Below are positions 36,057-46,024 of a stretch of 64,000 bases of DNA, piece after piece (the first letter of the stretch is position 1; each line of letters opens with the position of its first letter). Origin of the DNA: Blautia sp. (GTDB lineage: Bacteria > Bacillota > Clostridia > Lachnospirales > Lachnospiraceae); assembly GCA_022777285.1 (NCBI GenBank), contig JALFGN010000065.1, forward strand, positions 62,001-126,000, in the 5' to 3' direction. A program made the position numbers and the translations under genes. The notes under the pieces were generated by a model that was not told the origin of the DNA, did no database searches, and was given only the letters and a program-made list of their open reading frames with translations.

Positions 36057-36893
36057 GGCACCGCATGGAAGGACCAGACCGCTTTGCGTAACCGGAAGAC
36101 CGATTTCCTGGGAATCCACTTTTCCTTTGTATTTTTTCAATTCTGTAGCCAGCATATAAGTGAGTACTGCAGGTGCCAGACCGGTTGTGTAGGAATTTAC
36201 CAGGAAGAACAGAGGGTCTTCGCTGAGTATATTGGTACACAGTTTGATCAGAGGATGAATGGCTTCTTCGATTTTCCAGATTTCTCCCTTGGGTCCTCTT
36301 CCGTAAGAAGGAGGATCCATGATGATCGCATCGTAATGATTTCCTCTTCGTATTTCCCGTTCTACAAATTTTACACAGTCATCTACCAGCCAGCGAATCG
36401 GCGCATCTCCCAATCCGGAAGAGACAGCATTTTCTTTGGCCCAGGTAACCATACCTTTGGAGGCATCCACATGTGTGACCTGAGCACCGGCAGCAGCTGC
36501 TGCAAGTGTAGCACCGCCTGTATAGGCAAAAAGATTCAGGACTTTTACAGGTCTTCCGGCATTTCTGATTTTTTCTGAGAACCAGTCCCAGTTTACTGCC
36601 TGTTCTGGAAAGAGACCGGTATGTTTGAAACTGAATGGCTTCAGGTTGAAGGTGAGACTTTTGTATTGTATGGTCCACTGTTCCGGGAGATCAAAGAATT
36701 CCCATTCACCGCCGCCTTTTTTGCTTCTATGATAATGGGCATTCATTTTTTTCCATCCTCTATGGCTCTTCGGTGTGTCCCAGATAACTTGAGGGTCTGG
36801 TCTTACCAGCAGGTAGTTTCCCCATCGTTCCAGTTTTTCCCCTTTTGAAGTATCTATAATTTCATAATCTTTCCATTGATCTGCAATCCACAT
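36030..36893 (-). CDS. Class I SAM-dependent RNA methyltransferase (RlmI/SAM-MT family)
   Basis: A 287-residue methyltransferase. The SAM site is VLNLFAYTGGATLAAAAAGA (about 135-153); the next acidic strand is VTHVDASKGMV; the catalytic strand is AIIMDPPSYGRG. The N-terminal ~110 residues are beta-rich (DYEIIDTSKGEKLERWGNYL), as in S-adenosylmethionine-dependent 23S rRNA methyltransferases. The exact target is not deducible. AAAGGA fits the ATG at 36893; the longer open frame is not used. Confidence 0.82.
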   Translation of the reverse strand: MWIADQWKDYEIIDTSKGEKLERWGNYLLVRPDPQVIWDTPKSHRGWKKMNAHYHRSKKGGGEWEFFDLPEQWTIQYKSLTFNLKPFSFKHTGLFPEQAVNWDWFSEKIRNAGRPVKVLNLFAYTGGATLAAAAAGAQVTHVDASKGMVTWAKENAVSSGLGDAPIRWLVDDCVKFVEREIRRGNHYDAIIMDPPSYGRGPKGEIWKIEEAIHPLIKLCTNILSEDPLFFLVNSYTTGLAPAVLTYMLATELKKYKGKVDSQEIGLPVTQSGLVLPCGASGRWESDN

Positions 36894-37059
36894 GATGAAA
36901 TCCTTTCTGAAAAATAATATAGTAGCTATTCTTTCAGTATAGCAGAAGGAAGAGAGGCAGGCAATGCAGAAAATCTTTTTTGCGTCTTTTCCATCGTATT
37001 TTTGCATAAACTCTATTATTACTGTGGACGAAGCTTTGCCCGTCCGGGAGGTTGAAAAT

Positions 37060-39657
37060 ATGTATGAAGATCTGACAGGAGAGGAATTGTGCAAAAGATG
37101 GAATACAGATGAACAGAAAGGGCTGACATGGAAGGAAGCAGAGCGTCGTCTTTTGGAACAGGGAGAAAATACACTGAAAAAGGGAAAAGAGCGGACGATT
37201 CTGGATATGATTCAGGAACAGCTCAATGATCCGATGATTTTTGTATTGTTCATGGCGGCATCTATTTCTCTGCTTCTGCGGGAATTCGGTGACACAGGAA
37301 TTATACTTTTGGTTATTTTTCTGAATACAACGATAGGAGTTATACAGGAGGGAAGAGCAAAGAAGGCGATGGAAGCACTGAAGAAAATGACAGCTCCTGA
37401 AGCAGTTGTGAAGCGTGAGGGCGTGTATAAAAAAATTTCTGCATCAAAAATCGTGTGTGGGGATGTAGTGAAACTGGAGGCCGGGGATCAGATCCCTGCG
37501 GATATCCGTTTGCTGACTTGTCGGGGACTTGAGACAAATGAGTCTGCACTGACCGGGGAATCCTTGCCGGTACGTAAAGAAACAAAGAGGATTTCAAAAG
37601 GAAGTCCGATGGCAGAATGGAAAAACATGGTTTTTATGTTGACGGAAGTCAGAAAAGGAAGTGCAGAAGGAATCGTTGTTGCGACAGGAATGGACACAGA
37701 GCTGGGAAAAATTGCACATATGATCAACGAAACAAAAGGTGAGATGACTCCGCTTCAGAAACGTTTGGGAGAGTTAGGGAAAACGCTCAGTGTGGGAGCG
37801 GTTGGTCTTTGCATGGTTTTGTTTCTTCTGGGAATTGTGCAGCATAGAAATATTCTGCAGATGCTTTTACTTTCCATTTCTCTTGCAGTAGCAGCTATAC
37901 CAGAGGGGCTTCCTGCAGTAGTGACGATCGTACTGGCTCTTGGAGTGGCAAGAATGGCAAAGGCAAATACAATTATCCGAAAACTTCCTGCAGTCGAGAC
38001 CCTGGGATCCGTCGGGGTTATATGTTCGGATAAAACAGGGACATTAACACAAAACAAAATGAAAGTAGTAAAAGTATATGGGAATAACAAGCTTTTACCT
38101 GTGAATCAGATGCGCAAAAGGGAGTTCCCGAAGTTGATGGAAGGATTTTTATTATGCAACAACAGTGTTCTCGGAAAACAGGAGATTGGAGATTCTACAG
38201 AATTGGCTTTGCTGCATATGGGAAAGGAAATGGGATATACCAGAGAGAAGATGGAGGAAAGATATCCAAGAGTAAGGGAAATACCTTTTGATTCAGAAAA
38301 AAAATATATGATTACGGTACATAAAGACGGAAATAACGAGACCGCTTATGTAAAAGGGGCCTGTGATTACCTTTTGGAATGCTGTAGTTTCTGGTGGGTG
38401 GATGGTGTGGCAGTACCAATGACCCAGGTGCACAGAATGAAAATCCGGATGGTAATGGAAAGTATGGCCAGGGAAGGACTCCGGGTACTTGCCCTTGCTT
38501 TTAAACAGTATGTGAAGGAGCAGACGGAAAAGGAGATTATGAGAAGTCTCACATTTGCGGGACTGGCAGGGATGATGGATCCGCCAAGACCAAAGGTTCA
38601 ACAGTCAGTTAGAAGATTGAAACAGGCAGGTGTACAGGTAGTTATGATCACAGGGGATTATAAAGATACTGCATTTGCTGTGGCAAGAAATATCGGAATT
38701 GCAGAATCTTTTGATCAATGCATGACAGGGATGGAACTGGATGTGATGCCCGAGGCTGTTTTTGAAGAAAAAATGAAAAATATCCGTGTATTTGCAAGAG
38801 TTACACCTGCTCATAAGGTGAAAATCGTAAAACGTTTCCGGGAAAATGGTGAAATTGTGGCTATGACAGGAGATGGGGTCAATGATGCACCTTCTCTTCA
38901 GGCGGCAGATATAGGCATTGCCATGGGAGCAAACGGAACAGATGTGGCAAAGAATGCGGCAGACATGATATTGACCGATGATAATTTTGCAACCATTGAA
39001 AGGGCTATGGAAGAAGGGAGAGGTATTTATGTAAATATAAAAAAATCAATTTTATTCCTTTTGTCTTCTAATTTTGGAGAAATTCTTACCATGTTTGCGG
39101 CAGTTTTATTTTCTTTGCCGACACCTCTGAAAGCAAGTCATATTCTATGGGTCAATCTGATTACGGATTCCTTGCCGGCTCTTGCTCTTGGTGTGGATAA
39201 AAATGACTGGAAAGCCCTTATGAGTCAGAGACCACGAGAACCGAAAGAGGGAATTTTTGCACAGGGAGGATGGTTCTGTACGATTTTTTACGGTCTGCTG
39301 ATCGGAAGTATCACATTATACGCTTTTTTTAAAGGCGGGCAGACCTATGCATTTACAGTACTTGGAATATCCCAGTTGTTTCATGCAATCGGTATGCGGG
39401 ATCGGGAAAAGTCTGTATTTTGCATGAATCATCTGGAAAATCCGTTTATGATCGTTGCTTTTTTTCTTGGAATCGGATTACAGGCAGCAGTTACAGAAAT
39501 TCCATGGCTGGTGGAAGTTTTTCAGATTCATCGCCTGTCCTTAGGAGAATGGTGGTGGCTGATCAAGGTTTCTGCAATTCCTTTGCTTGCACATGAATTG
39601 CTTCTTTTGCAGGATTTTTTAATGGAAATTGCATATAAAAATAAAAAACCCAGTTAA
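37060..39657 (+). CDS. Calcium-type cation P-ATPase (P2 family)
   Basis: An 865-residue transporter. N-terminal cation-ATPase domain; the actuator motif is TGES; the phosphorylation site is CSDKTGTLTQNKMKV (about 323-330); the hinge is MTGDGVNDAPSLQAADIGIAM. The helix-4 motif is VAAIPEGLPAVVTI (Glu in PEGL), characteristic of P2A/P2B Ca2+ pumps. Ten membrane segments are expected. The start at 37060 has GGGAGG 9 bases upstream; an upstream in-frame ATG at 36964 adds an unlikely tail. Ca2+ export is the best inference. Confidence 0.9.
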   Translation: MYEDLTGEELCKRWNTDEQKGLTWKEAERRLLEQGENTLKKGKERTILDMIQEQLNDPMIFVLFMAASISLLLREFGDTGIILLVIFLNTTIGVIQEGRAKKAMEALKKMTAPEAVVKREGVYKKISASKIVCGDVVKLEAGDQIPADIRLLTCRGLETNESALTGESLPVRKETKRISKGSPMAEWKNMVFMLTEVRKGSAEGIVVATGMDTELGKIAHMINETKGEMTPLQKRLGELGKTLSVGAVGLCMVLFLLGIVQHRNILQMLLLSISLAVAAIPEGLPAVVTIVLALGVARMAKANTIIRKLPAVETLGSVGVICSDKTGTLTQNKMKVVKVYGNNKLLPVNQMRKREFPKLMEGFLLCNNSVLGKQEIGDSTELALLHMGKEMGYTREKMEERYPRVREIPFDSEKKYMITVHKDGNNETAYVKGACDYLLECCSFWWVDGVAVPMTQVHRMKIRMVMESMAREGLRVLALAFKQYVKEQTEKEIMRSLTFAGLAGMMDPPRPKVQQSVRRLKQAGVQVVMITGDYKDTAFAVARNIGIAESFDQCMTGMELDVMPEAVFEEKMKNIRVFARVTPAHKVKIVKRFRENGEIVAMTGDGVNDAPSLQAADIGIAMGANGTDVAKNAADMILTDDNFATIERAMEEGRGIYVNIKKSILFLLSSNFGEILTMFAAVLFSLPTPLKASHILWVNLITDSLPALALGVDKNDWKALMSQRPREPKEGIFAQGGWFCTIFYGLLIGSITLYAFFKGGQTYAFTVLGISQLFHAIGMRDREKSVFCMNHLENPFMIVAFFLGIGLQAAVTEIPWLVEVFQIHRLSLGEWWWLIKVSAIPLLAHELLLLQDFLMEIAYKNKKPS

Positions 39658-39692
39658 AAAGGGCGTAATTTCCACGAAAATGCAAGAAGTGC

Positions 39693-39722
39693 TTGACATT
39701 AAGTCATACACTGTCATACAAT
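39693..39722 (+). promoter_or_regulatory. Strong promoter of the AspT-type gene with a repeated element
   Basis: TTGACA at 39693-39698 and TACAAT at 39717-39722, 18 bases apart. GTCATACA occurs twice inside the spacer and -10 (39703-39710 and 39713-39720), a 10-base period that could be an operator. Confidence 0.65.
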
Positions 39723-39767
39723 ACTGCTTAGCAAAATAAAAATCGATAAAATACCAGGAGGAGAGCC

Positions 39768-41048
39768 ATGACACCGTATAAAGAGCTGAGTAAAGAACAG
39801 TTACAGGTGCTGAAAGCCCAGTTAGATAAAGAATTTGAAGAAGTAAAAGCAAAAGGTCTGAGTCTTGACATGTCCAGAGGTAAGCCGTCTAAGAAACAGC
39901 TGGAACTGGCTATGGATATGCTGGAAGAATTAAAGAGTACAGATAAATTAAAATGTGAAGCAGGAATTGACTGCCGCAACTACGGTCTTCTGGATGGTAT
40001 ACCGGAAGCAAGAAGACTTCTGGGAGCGATGACAGAGGTTACTGCAGACCAGATTATTATATTTGGAAATTCCAGTTTGAATGTAATGTTTGATACAATC
40101 TCACGTTCTATGACACACGGTGTATGCGGCAATACTCCCTGGTGTAAACTGGATAAAGTAAAATTCCTGTGTCCTGCACCGGGATATGACCGTCACTTTA
40201 AAATTACAGAATATTTCGGAATTGAAATGATCACAGTACCTATGACGCCTACCGGTCCGGATATGGATATGGTAGAAGAACTGGTAAGTTCAGATCCTGC
40301 AATCAAAGGAATCTGGTGTGTACCGAAATATTCCAATCCACAGGGAATCACTTATTCAGAAGAGACCGTAAAGCGGTTTGCAAGACTGAAACCGGCAGCA
40401 GAAGACTTCCGTATCTTCTGGGATAATGCTTATTGTATCCATCATCTGTATGAAGAGAAAGATTTCCTTCTGGAGATTCTGGAAGAATGTGAAAAAGCAG
40501 GAAATCCGGATCTTGCATATAAATTTATTTCAACATCAAAGGTAAGCTTTCCGGGTTCCGGTATTGCAGCGGTTGCTTCCTCTCCAAGAAATCTGGCAGA
40601 TTTTAAGAAACATATGGCTATTCAGACAATCGGTCATGATAAAATCAATCAGCTGAGACATGTTCGTTTCTTTAAAGATATCGATGGAATGCACGAGCAT
40701 ATGAAGAAACATGCAGAAATTCTCAGACCAAAATTTGAAGCAGTGGAAAATACGCTGGAAAGAGAACTGGGAGGCCTTGGAATCGGAGAATGGACCAATC
40801 CCAAAGGTGGATATTTCATTTCTTTTGAATCTATGGAAGGATGTGCAAAAGCCATTGTTGCAAAGGCAGCAGAAGCAGGCGTGAAAATGACAGAAGCAGG
40901 AGCAACTTATCCGTATGGCATGGATCCGCATGATACGAACATCCGTATTGCACCAAGTTTCCCGACACTGGAAGAACTGCAGCTTGCTACAGAAATCTTT
41001 GTTTTGAGTGTGAAGCTGGTAAGTGTGGAAAAACTTCTGGCACAGTAA
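39768..41048 (+). CDS. Aminotransferase, AspT (subgroup Ic) type
   Basis: A 426-residue PLP enzyme of the type-I fold, similar in plan to the Corynebacterium AspT group (PF12897-like), unlike classical AspC. SLDMSRGKPSKKQ opens it; IFGNSSLNVMFD is the substrate/PLP region; IWCVPKYSNPQGITY contains the cofactor Asn; STSKVSFPGSGIA has the Schiff-base Lys. Aspartate or glutamate transamination is the best guess. GGAGGAG precedes the ATG. Confidence 0.85.
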   Translation: MTPYKELSKEQLQVLKAQLDKEFEEVKAKGLSLDMSRGKPSKKQLELAMDMLEELKSTDKLKCEAGIDCRNYGLLDGIPEARRLLGAMTEVTADQIIIFGNSSLNVMFDTISRSMTHGVCGNTPWCKLDKVKFLCPAPGYDRHFKITEYFGIEMITVPMTPTGPDMDMVEELVSSDPAIKGIWCVPKYSNPQGITYSEETVKRFARLKPAAEDFRIFWDNAYCIHHLYEEKDFLLEILEECEKAGNPDLAYKFISTSKVSFPGSGIAAVASSPRNLADFKKHMAIQTIGHDKINQLRHVRFFKDIDGMHEHMKKHAEILRPKFEAVENTLERELGGLGIGEWTNPKGGYFISFESMEGCAKAIVAKAAEAGVKMTEAGATYPYGMDPHDTNIRIAPSFPTLEELQLATEIFVLSVKLVSVEKLLAQ

Positions 41049-41052
41049 TAAG

Positions 41053-41097
41053 ACAGGCGATGCTTTGCCGAATGGAGTAGGGCATCGCCTGTTTTTT
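41053..41097 (+). terminator. Terminator after the aminotransferase gene
   Basis: ACAGGCGATGC (41053-41063) pairs with GCATCGCCTGT (41082-41092) and is followed by T's. Confidence 0.88.
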
Positions 41098-41169
41098 ATA
41101 TGTGCAGCACAATGTACTTTACTTCGACAGATGAAATAAGCTAGAATAAAAAGAAAAAAGGGGTTGAGT

Positions 41170-42585
41170 ATGATGAAACAGAAAAAAAGCAGAAAGAGCA
41201 AGTATGCAAAAGCAAAAAAAATTGTTCTTGGGATTCTGCTTGCATATATAGCAGTGCTGTTGATCATCTACGGAGCAGGTGTATTCTATTTTTCCAAGCA
41301 CTTTTTTCTGGGAGCACAGATAAATGGAGCAGATTGTTCCGGGAAAACAGTAAAAGAGGTAGAGACATCCATTGCAGATGAAATTGCATCTTATGCATTG
41401 ACTATAAAAGAACGGGGAAAGAATACAGAAGTAATTACAGCAACAGGAATTGAACTGACTTATGTGAAAGACGGTAAGATCCAGGAATTAATGGAAAAAC
41501 AGAATCCTTTTCTATGGTTTTTATCATTTGCTGAAAACAATGCGCATACCATGTCAGCAACGACTGCTTTTAGTGAAGAAAAACTGACAAAAGTGATCCT
41601 GGGTCTGAACTGTTTTGCAGAAGAAACGATTCAGCAGCCGGAAGATGCACATCTGGAAATGGGTGAAAACGGGTATGAAATCATTCCTGAGAAAGAGGGA
41701 AATGCTCTTGATCAGGAAAAAACAACAGCAGTCATCCGGGAAGCGATTGCAGCCGGTAAGACAGAAATCGATCTGCAGAAAGAAGACTGTTATCTCAAAC
41801 CGTCTGTTTATGAAAATGATAAAACGCTGATTTCTCAAAGAGATCAGAGCAATCAGTACTTAAAGGCAACCATTACCTTTGACTTTTCTGACAGGCAGGA
41901 GGTTGTGGATAAAAATGTAATCAAAGACTGGCTTACAACCAATGATGAGCAGGAAATTGTATTAGATGAAGAAAAAGTAAAAGAATATGTAGTTGCCATG
42001 GCAAAGAAATACGATACGTTTGGATATCCGAGAAAATTCAAAACCTCTTATGGAGAAACCATAACTGTAAGCGGTGGTGATTATGGATGGCTGATTGCCA
42101 GAAATGATACAACTGCAAAGCTGATCGAAGCAATCAAGAGCGGAAAATCACAGACAATGGAACCTGATTATACATATAAAGGATATGTGCGTGATACAGA
42201 TGATATAGGAAATACTTATGTGGAAATCAGTCTGGCAAGACAGCATATGTGGTTCTATAAAGACGGACAGCTCCTTGTAGATACGGATGTGGTAACCGGT
42301 AATCACAACCAGGGCCTGGATACCCATACAGGTGTTTATGGAATTATGTATAAAGAAAGAAACGCAACGCTGGTAGGGGAAAATTATTCTTCACCAGTGA
42401 AATATTGGATGCCTTTCTATGCCAATACCGGAATTCATGATGCTAGCTGGCGTACCGTATTTGGAGGAACGGAGTATATAAATAATGGTTCTCATGGATG
42501 TGTCAATACGCCGGAAGCAAATGCAGAGAAAATATTTAACAATATTGAAAAAGGTGTGCCGGTTGTTGTTTATGATAACCAGTAA
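41170..42585 (+). CDS. L,D-transpeptidase (YkuD) with peptidoglycan-binding domains
   Basis: A 471-residue wall enzyme. One membrane helix at about 18-42 anchors it outside. Two PG_binding_4-like domains lie between about 65 and 315. The YkuD domain at the C-terminus begins YVEISLARQHMWFYKDGQ and has the catalytic GSHGCVN (Cys in SHGC). It makes 3-3 cross-links or attaches proteins. A TTG at 41164 is open, but GGGG fits the ATG at 41170. It is next to ddl and murF. Confidence 0.9.
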   Translation: MMKQKKSRKSKYAKAKKIVLGILLAYIAVLLIIYGAGVFYFSKHFFLGAQINGADCSGKTVKEVETSIADEIASYALTIKERGKNTEVITATGIELTYVKDGKIQELMEKQNPFLWFLSFAENNAHTMSATTAFSEEKLTKVILGLNCFAEETIQQPEDAHLEMGENGYEIIPEKEGNALDQEKTTAVIREAIAAGKTEIDLQKEDCYLKPSVYENDKTLISQRDQSNQYLKATITFDFSDRQEVVDKNVIKDWLTTNDEQEIVLDEEKVKEYVVAMAKKYDTFGYPRKFKTSYGETITVSGGDYGWLIARNDTTAKLIEAIKSGKSQTMEPDYTYKGYVRDTDDIGNTYVEISLARQHMWFYKDGQLLVDTDVVTGNHNQGLDTHTGVYGIMYKERNATLVGENYSSPVKYWMPFYANTGIHDASWRTVFGGTEYINNGSHGCVNTPEANAEKIFNNIEKGVPVVVYDNQ

Positions 42586-42669
42586 CATTGACAAAGAAGC
42601 ATAAATTGATTAGTATAAAAGTAAATGTAAAAACACAGAAAAATGATAGAAATCATAAGGGAGAAAGAT

Positions 42670-43701
42670 ATGAATATAGTAGTTTTGGCAGGAGGAAACA
42701 GTACGGAAAGAGAAGTTTCCATTTCATCCGGTGAGGGAGTCTGTGCAGCCTTGCGTAAGAAAAAACACAGAGCCGTCCTGGTAGATGTGTATTTCGGAAA
42801 AGAATCATGGGGAGACGAGATGTTTCCGGAATCCTATGATATTGATGCAGAAGTGGCTTATATGAAAAAGATGAGCAGCTATGTGGAAACAACTGCCCAT
42901 ACCAGAAAAGAATTTTTTGGCCCGAATGTACTGGAAATCTGTAAAGCGGCAGATATTGTATTTCTGGCACTTCATGGATCAAACGGAGAAGACGGAAAGG
43001 TACAGTCCGTGTTTGATCTGATGGGAATTCCTTATACAGGAACCGGTCCTTTGAGCAGTGGTATGGCAATGGATAAAGGCATTACAAAGATGGTATTTGA
43101 AGCACAGGGAGTCCCAACACCAAAAGGTGTCACACTTGTGAAAGGGAAAACCAATACAGAACTGGAAGAGTATGATATGACATTTCCGGTTGTTGTAAAA
43201 CCATGTTGTGGCGGCTCCAGTGTAGGTGTCTGCATCGCCAATGACGAAGAGGAATATGAAAAAGCACTGGAAGAAGCATTTTCCTATGAAAATGAAGTAG
43301 TAGTCGAACAGTATATCAGTGGAAGAGAATTTTCTGTTGCAGTGGTGGAGGGAAAAGCATACCCGGTGATTGAGATTGCTCCGATTCAGGGATTTTATGA
43401 TTATAAAAATAAATACAGTGCAGGTTCCACGATCGAAACCTGTCCTGCTGATATCAGTGAAGAACAGACAAGAAAAATGCAGAAATATGCAGAGCTTGGC
43501 TATAAAGTGCTGGGACTGCAGGCATATGGAAGACTGGACTTTATTATGAACGAGCAGGGAGAGATGTATTGTCTGGAAGCCAACACCCTTCCGGGTATGA
43601 CACCGACCAGCCTGATTCCTCAGGAAGCAAAAGTAATCGGAATTGATTATCCGGATCTTTGTGAAAAACTGATTGAAGTTTCTTTGAAAAAATATAGATA
43701 A
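42670..43701 (+). CDS. ddl: D-alanine--D-alanine ligase
   Basis: A 343-residue ATP-grasp ligase that makes D-Ala-D-Ala for peptidoglycan. The N-terminal domain starts VVLAGGNSTEREVS. LHGSNGEDGKVQ is a central motif. The ATP-grasp part has CCGGSSVGV, EQYISGREFSVAV and the metal site EANTLPGMTPTSL. AGGGAG is 8 bases before the ATG at 42670. murF follows 12 bases later. This family also holds D-Ala-D-Lac ligases; a fine split is not possible here. Confidence 0.93.
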   Translation: MNIVVLAGGNSTEREVSISSGEGVCAALRKKKHRAVLVDVYFGKESWGDEMFPESYDIDAEVAYMKKMSSYVETTAHTRKEFFGPNVLEICKAADIVFLALHGSNGEDGKVQSVFDLMGIPYTGTGPLSSGMAMDKGITKMVFEAQGVPTPKGVTLVKGKTNTELEEYDMTFPVVVKPCCGGSSVGVCIANDEEEYEKALEEAFSYENEVVVEQYISGREFSVAVVEGKAYPVIEIAPIQGFYDYKNKYSAGSTIETCPADISEEQTRKMQKYAELGYKVLGLQAYGRLDFIMNEQGEMYCLEANTLPGMTPTSLIPQEAKVIGIDYPDLCEKLIEVSLKKYR

Positions 43702-43713
43702 ACAGGAGCTGTT

Positions 43714-45084
43714 ATGAAAAATCTTACATTGGAAAATATTGCAAAGGCCTGTGGAGGTGTCTACAGAGGAAAAGCGGAAATGGCAGCAATGGAAGTTTCC
43801 CATATTTCCACAGACAGTCGAAAAGTAGAAAAAGGCGGGCTGTTTGTACCTATTAAAGGGGCCAGAGTGGATGCTCATGATTTTATTGAATCGGTGATGG
43901 CAGCAGGAGCATTGTGTACATTGAGTGAAAAAGATTTGGGAGAAAAGGAATATCCATATATTCAGGTAACCGCTTCTCTTCAGGCAGTGAAAGATATTGC
44001 GGAATTTTATCTGGCACAGCTTGGAATCCCGGTTGTAGGAATTACGGGAAGTGTGGGCAAGACCAGTACCAAGGAAATGATTGCGGCAGTTCTGGAACAG
44101 AAATTCAAAGTATTGAAAACGCAGGGGAATTTTAATAATGAGCTTGGGCTTCCTCTGACAGTATTCGGATTAAGACCGGAACATGAGATTGCTGTGTTGG
44201 AAATGGGAATCAGTGATTTCGGTGAGATGCATCGTCTTGCAAAAATTGCACGGCCGGATACTTGTGTGATTACCAATATTGGTTTGTGCCATCTGGAGTT
44301 TCTCAAATCAAGAGATGGAATTTTAAAGGCAAAAACAGAAATTTTTGATTTCCTGAAACCAGAAGGACACATCATTCTCAATGGGGATGATGACAAGTTG
44401 GTTACTGTGAAAGAAGCCAAAGGTGTGAAACCGGTATTTTTCGGTATCGAGAATCATGAAGGCATCTGGGCAGACGAAATCGAAAGTCAGGGGCTGAAGG
44501 GAATTTCCTGCAGAATTCATGTAGGAGAGGAAAGTTTCTCTGTTTTAATTCCGATTCCTGGCCGTCACATGGTGTACAATGCCCTGGCAGGAACAGCGGT
44601 AGGTCTCACTTATGGTCTGACGCTGGCTGAGATTCAGGCAGGAATTGAAAGTCTGCAGTCTTTAAGCGGAAGATTTCATATTCTTGAAGCAGCAGGTAAG
44701 ACAATTATCGATGACTGTTACAATGCAAATCCGGTTTCTATGAAAGCTTCTTTGGAAGTATTGCAGGATGCACTGGGGCGTAAAGTTGCAATTCTTGGTG
44801 ATATGGGAGAGTTGGGTGTCAATGAAGTGGAAATGCATAGAGAAGTTGGAGCGTTTGCCGCATCCAGAGACATTGATCTGATCGTATGTACAGGAACGTT
44901 GTCAAAAGAGATGGCAGAAGCGGCTCGTAAGGCAGCACCGGAAAAACAGGTAGAATACTTCCCGGACAGAGCAGCACTTTTCGAAGCACTTCCGAATCTG
45001 GTTAAGGATGGAGATACTGTGCTTGTAAAAGCATCTCACTTCATGCAGTTTGATAAAGTGGTAGAATCATTGAAAGAAAAATAA
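43714..45084 (+). CDS. murF: UDP-MurNAc-tripeptide--D-Ala-D-Ala ligase MurF
   Basis: A 456-residue Mur ligase that adds D-Ala-D-Ala to the UDP-precursor. The N-terminal domain (ISTDSRKVEKGGLFVPIKG) is typical. The P-loop is GITGSVGKTSTKEMI at about 109-123. The central VITNIGLCHLEFLKSRDGI and the C-terminal DDCYNANPVSMKASL are present. It sits right after ddl, the preceding step, so the two are coexpressed. Confidence 0.96.
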   Translation: MKNLTLENIAKACGGVYRGKAEMAAMEVSHISTDSRKVEKGGLFVPIKGARVDAHDFIESVMAAGALCTLSEKDLGEKEYPYIQVTASLQAVKDIAEFYLAQLGIPVVGITGSVGKTSTKEMIAAVLEQKFKVLKTQGNFNNELGLPLTVFGLRPEHEIAVLEMGISDFGEMHRLAKIARPDTCVITNIGLCHLEFLKSRDGILKAKTEIFDFLKPEGHIILNGDDDKLVTVKEAKGVKPVFFGIENHEGIWADEIESQGLKGISCRIHVGEESFSVLIPIPGRHMVYNALAGTAVGLTYGLTLAEIQAGIESLQSLSGRFHILEAAGKTIIDDCYNANPVSMKASLEVLQDALGRKVAILGDMGELGVNEVEMHREVGAFAASRDIDLIVCTGTLSKEMAEAARKAAPEKQVEYFPDRAALFEALPNLVKDGDTVLVKASHFMQFDKVVESLKEK

Positions 45085-45091
45085 AAAAGAT

Positions 45092-45130
45092 AAGAAATGC
45101 AGGCATGGTCTTTATGCCTGCATTTCTTTT
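45092..45130. terminator. Bidirectional terminator between murF and plsC
   Basis: AAGAAATGCAGGCAT (45092-45106) pairs with ATGCCTGCATTTCTT (45114-45128). It overlaps the last codons of the convergent plsC gene. Confidence 0.85.
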
Positions 45131-45846
45131 AACATATTCAGAATAACATTCTGTGTATAGAGTCCAAGATGTTTTTTATCCTCTTTGGAGAGCTGTTCGG
45201 GATAAATAGGTTTTCCATATTCCACAATTACTTTGGCAGGTTTGATTTTCGGAAACTGTGCTTCAAAAATCTCAGCGGAGTTATGAATGGCAATTGGAAT
45301 AATGGGGCATCCGGATTTTGTGGCAATTTTAAAACTGCCCTCGTGGAAAGGAAGCAGTTCCAGTTCGCTCTCACCTTTGTTTCTGGTTCCTTCCGGGAAA
45401 ATGCAGATGGAAATACCATTTTTTATTTTGTCAATGGCTGTTAAAATGGTTTTCAGTCCTTCTTTGATATCTTTCCTGTCCAGAAACAGACAATGAAGAT
45501 AAGTCATCCATGTGGACAGAAGAGGAATCGGTTCCATCTCTTTTTTGGCAACATAGCCGGTGGGGTCCGGACACATTACATAGGTAAGAAGAATATCAAA
45601 GAAACTTCTGTGATTGCCTATGTAGAGAACTGCCGTATCACGGGGAACATTTTCGTGTCCTTTTACAGTAATGTCTGAGCCTGTAATTTTCAGGATAAAA
45701 CGAAATACTGCCTGAATGATACGGAGAGAGCTGATATCTTTTGTCCGTTTGTTATATTTTCCTATAATCCATTCTACAAGAAGGATAGGAATGGACAGAA
45801 TCAGATATCCAATTACTACAATGCATACTAAAATAAAACGTAACAT
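45112..45846 (-). CDS. plsC: 1-acyl-sn-glycerol-3-phosphate acyltransferase
   Basis: A 244-residue membrane enzyme that makes phosphatidic acid. One N-terminal membrane helix; motif I NHRSFFD (H-x4-D), motif II FLDRKD, motif III FPEGTRNKGE and motif IV IPIAIHN are present. The ATG at 45846 gives the family length; an upstream extension is not used. It is convergent with murF. Confidence 0.92.
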   Translation of the reverse strand: MLRFILVCIVVIGYLILSIPILLVEWIIGKYNKRTKDISSLRIIQAVFRFILKITGSDITVKGHENVPRDTAVLYIGNHRSFFDILLTYVMCPDPTGYVAKKEMEPIPLLSTWMTYLHCLFLDRKDIKEGLKTILTAIDKIKNGISICIFPEGTRNKGESELELLPFHEGSFKIATKSGCPIIPIAIHNSAEIFEAQFPKIKPAKVIVEYGKPIYPEQLSKEDKKHLGLYTQNVILNMLKEMQA

Positions 45847-46024
45847 TGCAACCGCCTTTCTATACCGTTTGGTATATTCGTGTTTGTTATCTATTATACG
45901 AAAAAAAGAAACTTGTTTCAAGCCCCTGCAAGGATGTTCGTCAAAATATGTAAAAACAACTTGAAAAAAACAATGATTTGTAGTAACGTATCTAATACAC
46001 GTTTATTTGTTTATGGGGGAAAAG

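Noticed and set aside
36964..37059. N-terminal extension of the P-type ATPase
   Set aside because: No ribosome site and no similarity; GGGAGG marks the ATG at 37060.
42979..43878. Minus-strand open frame across ddl and murF
   Set aside because: It crosses two real genes, has Phe/Cys/His-rich composition and matches no family.
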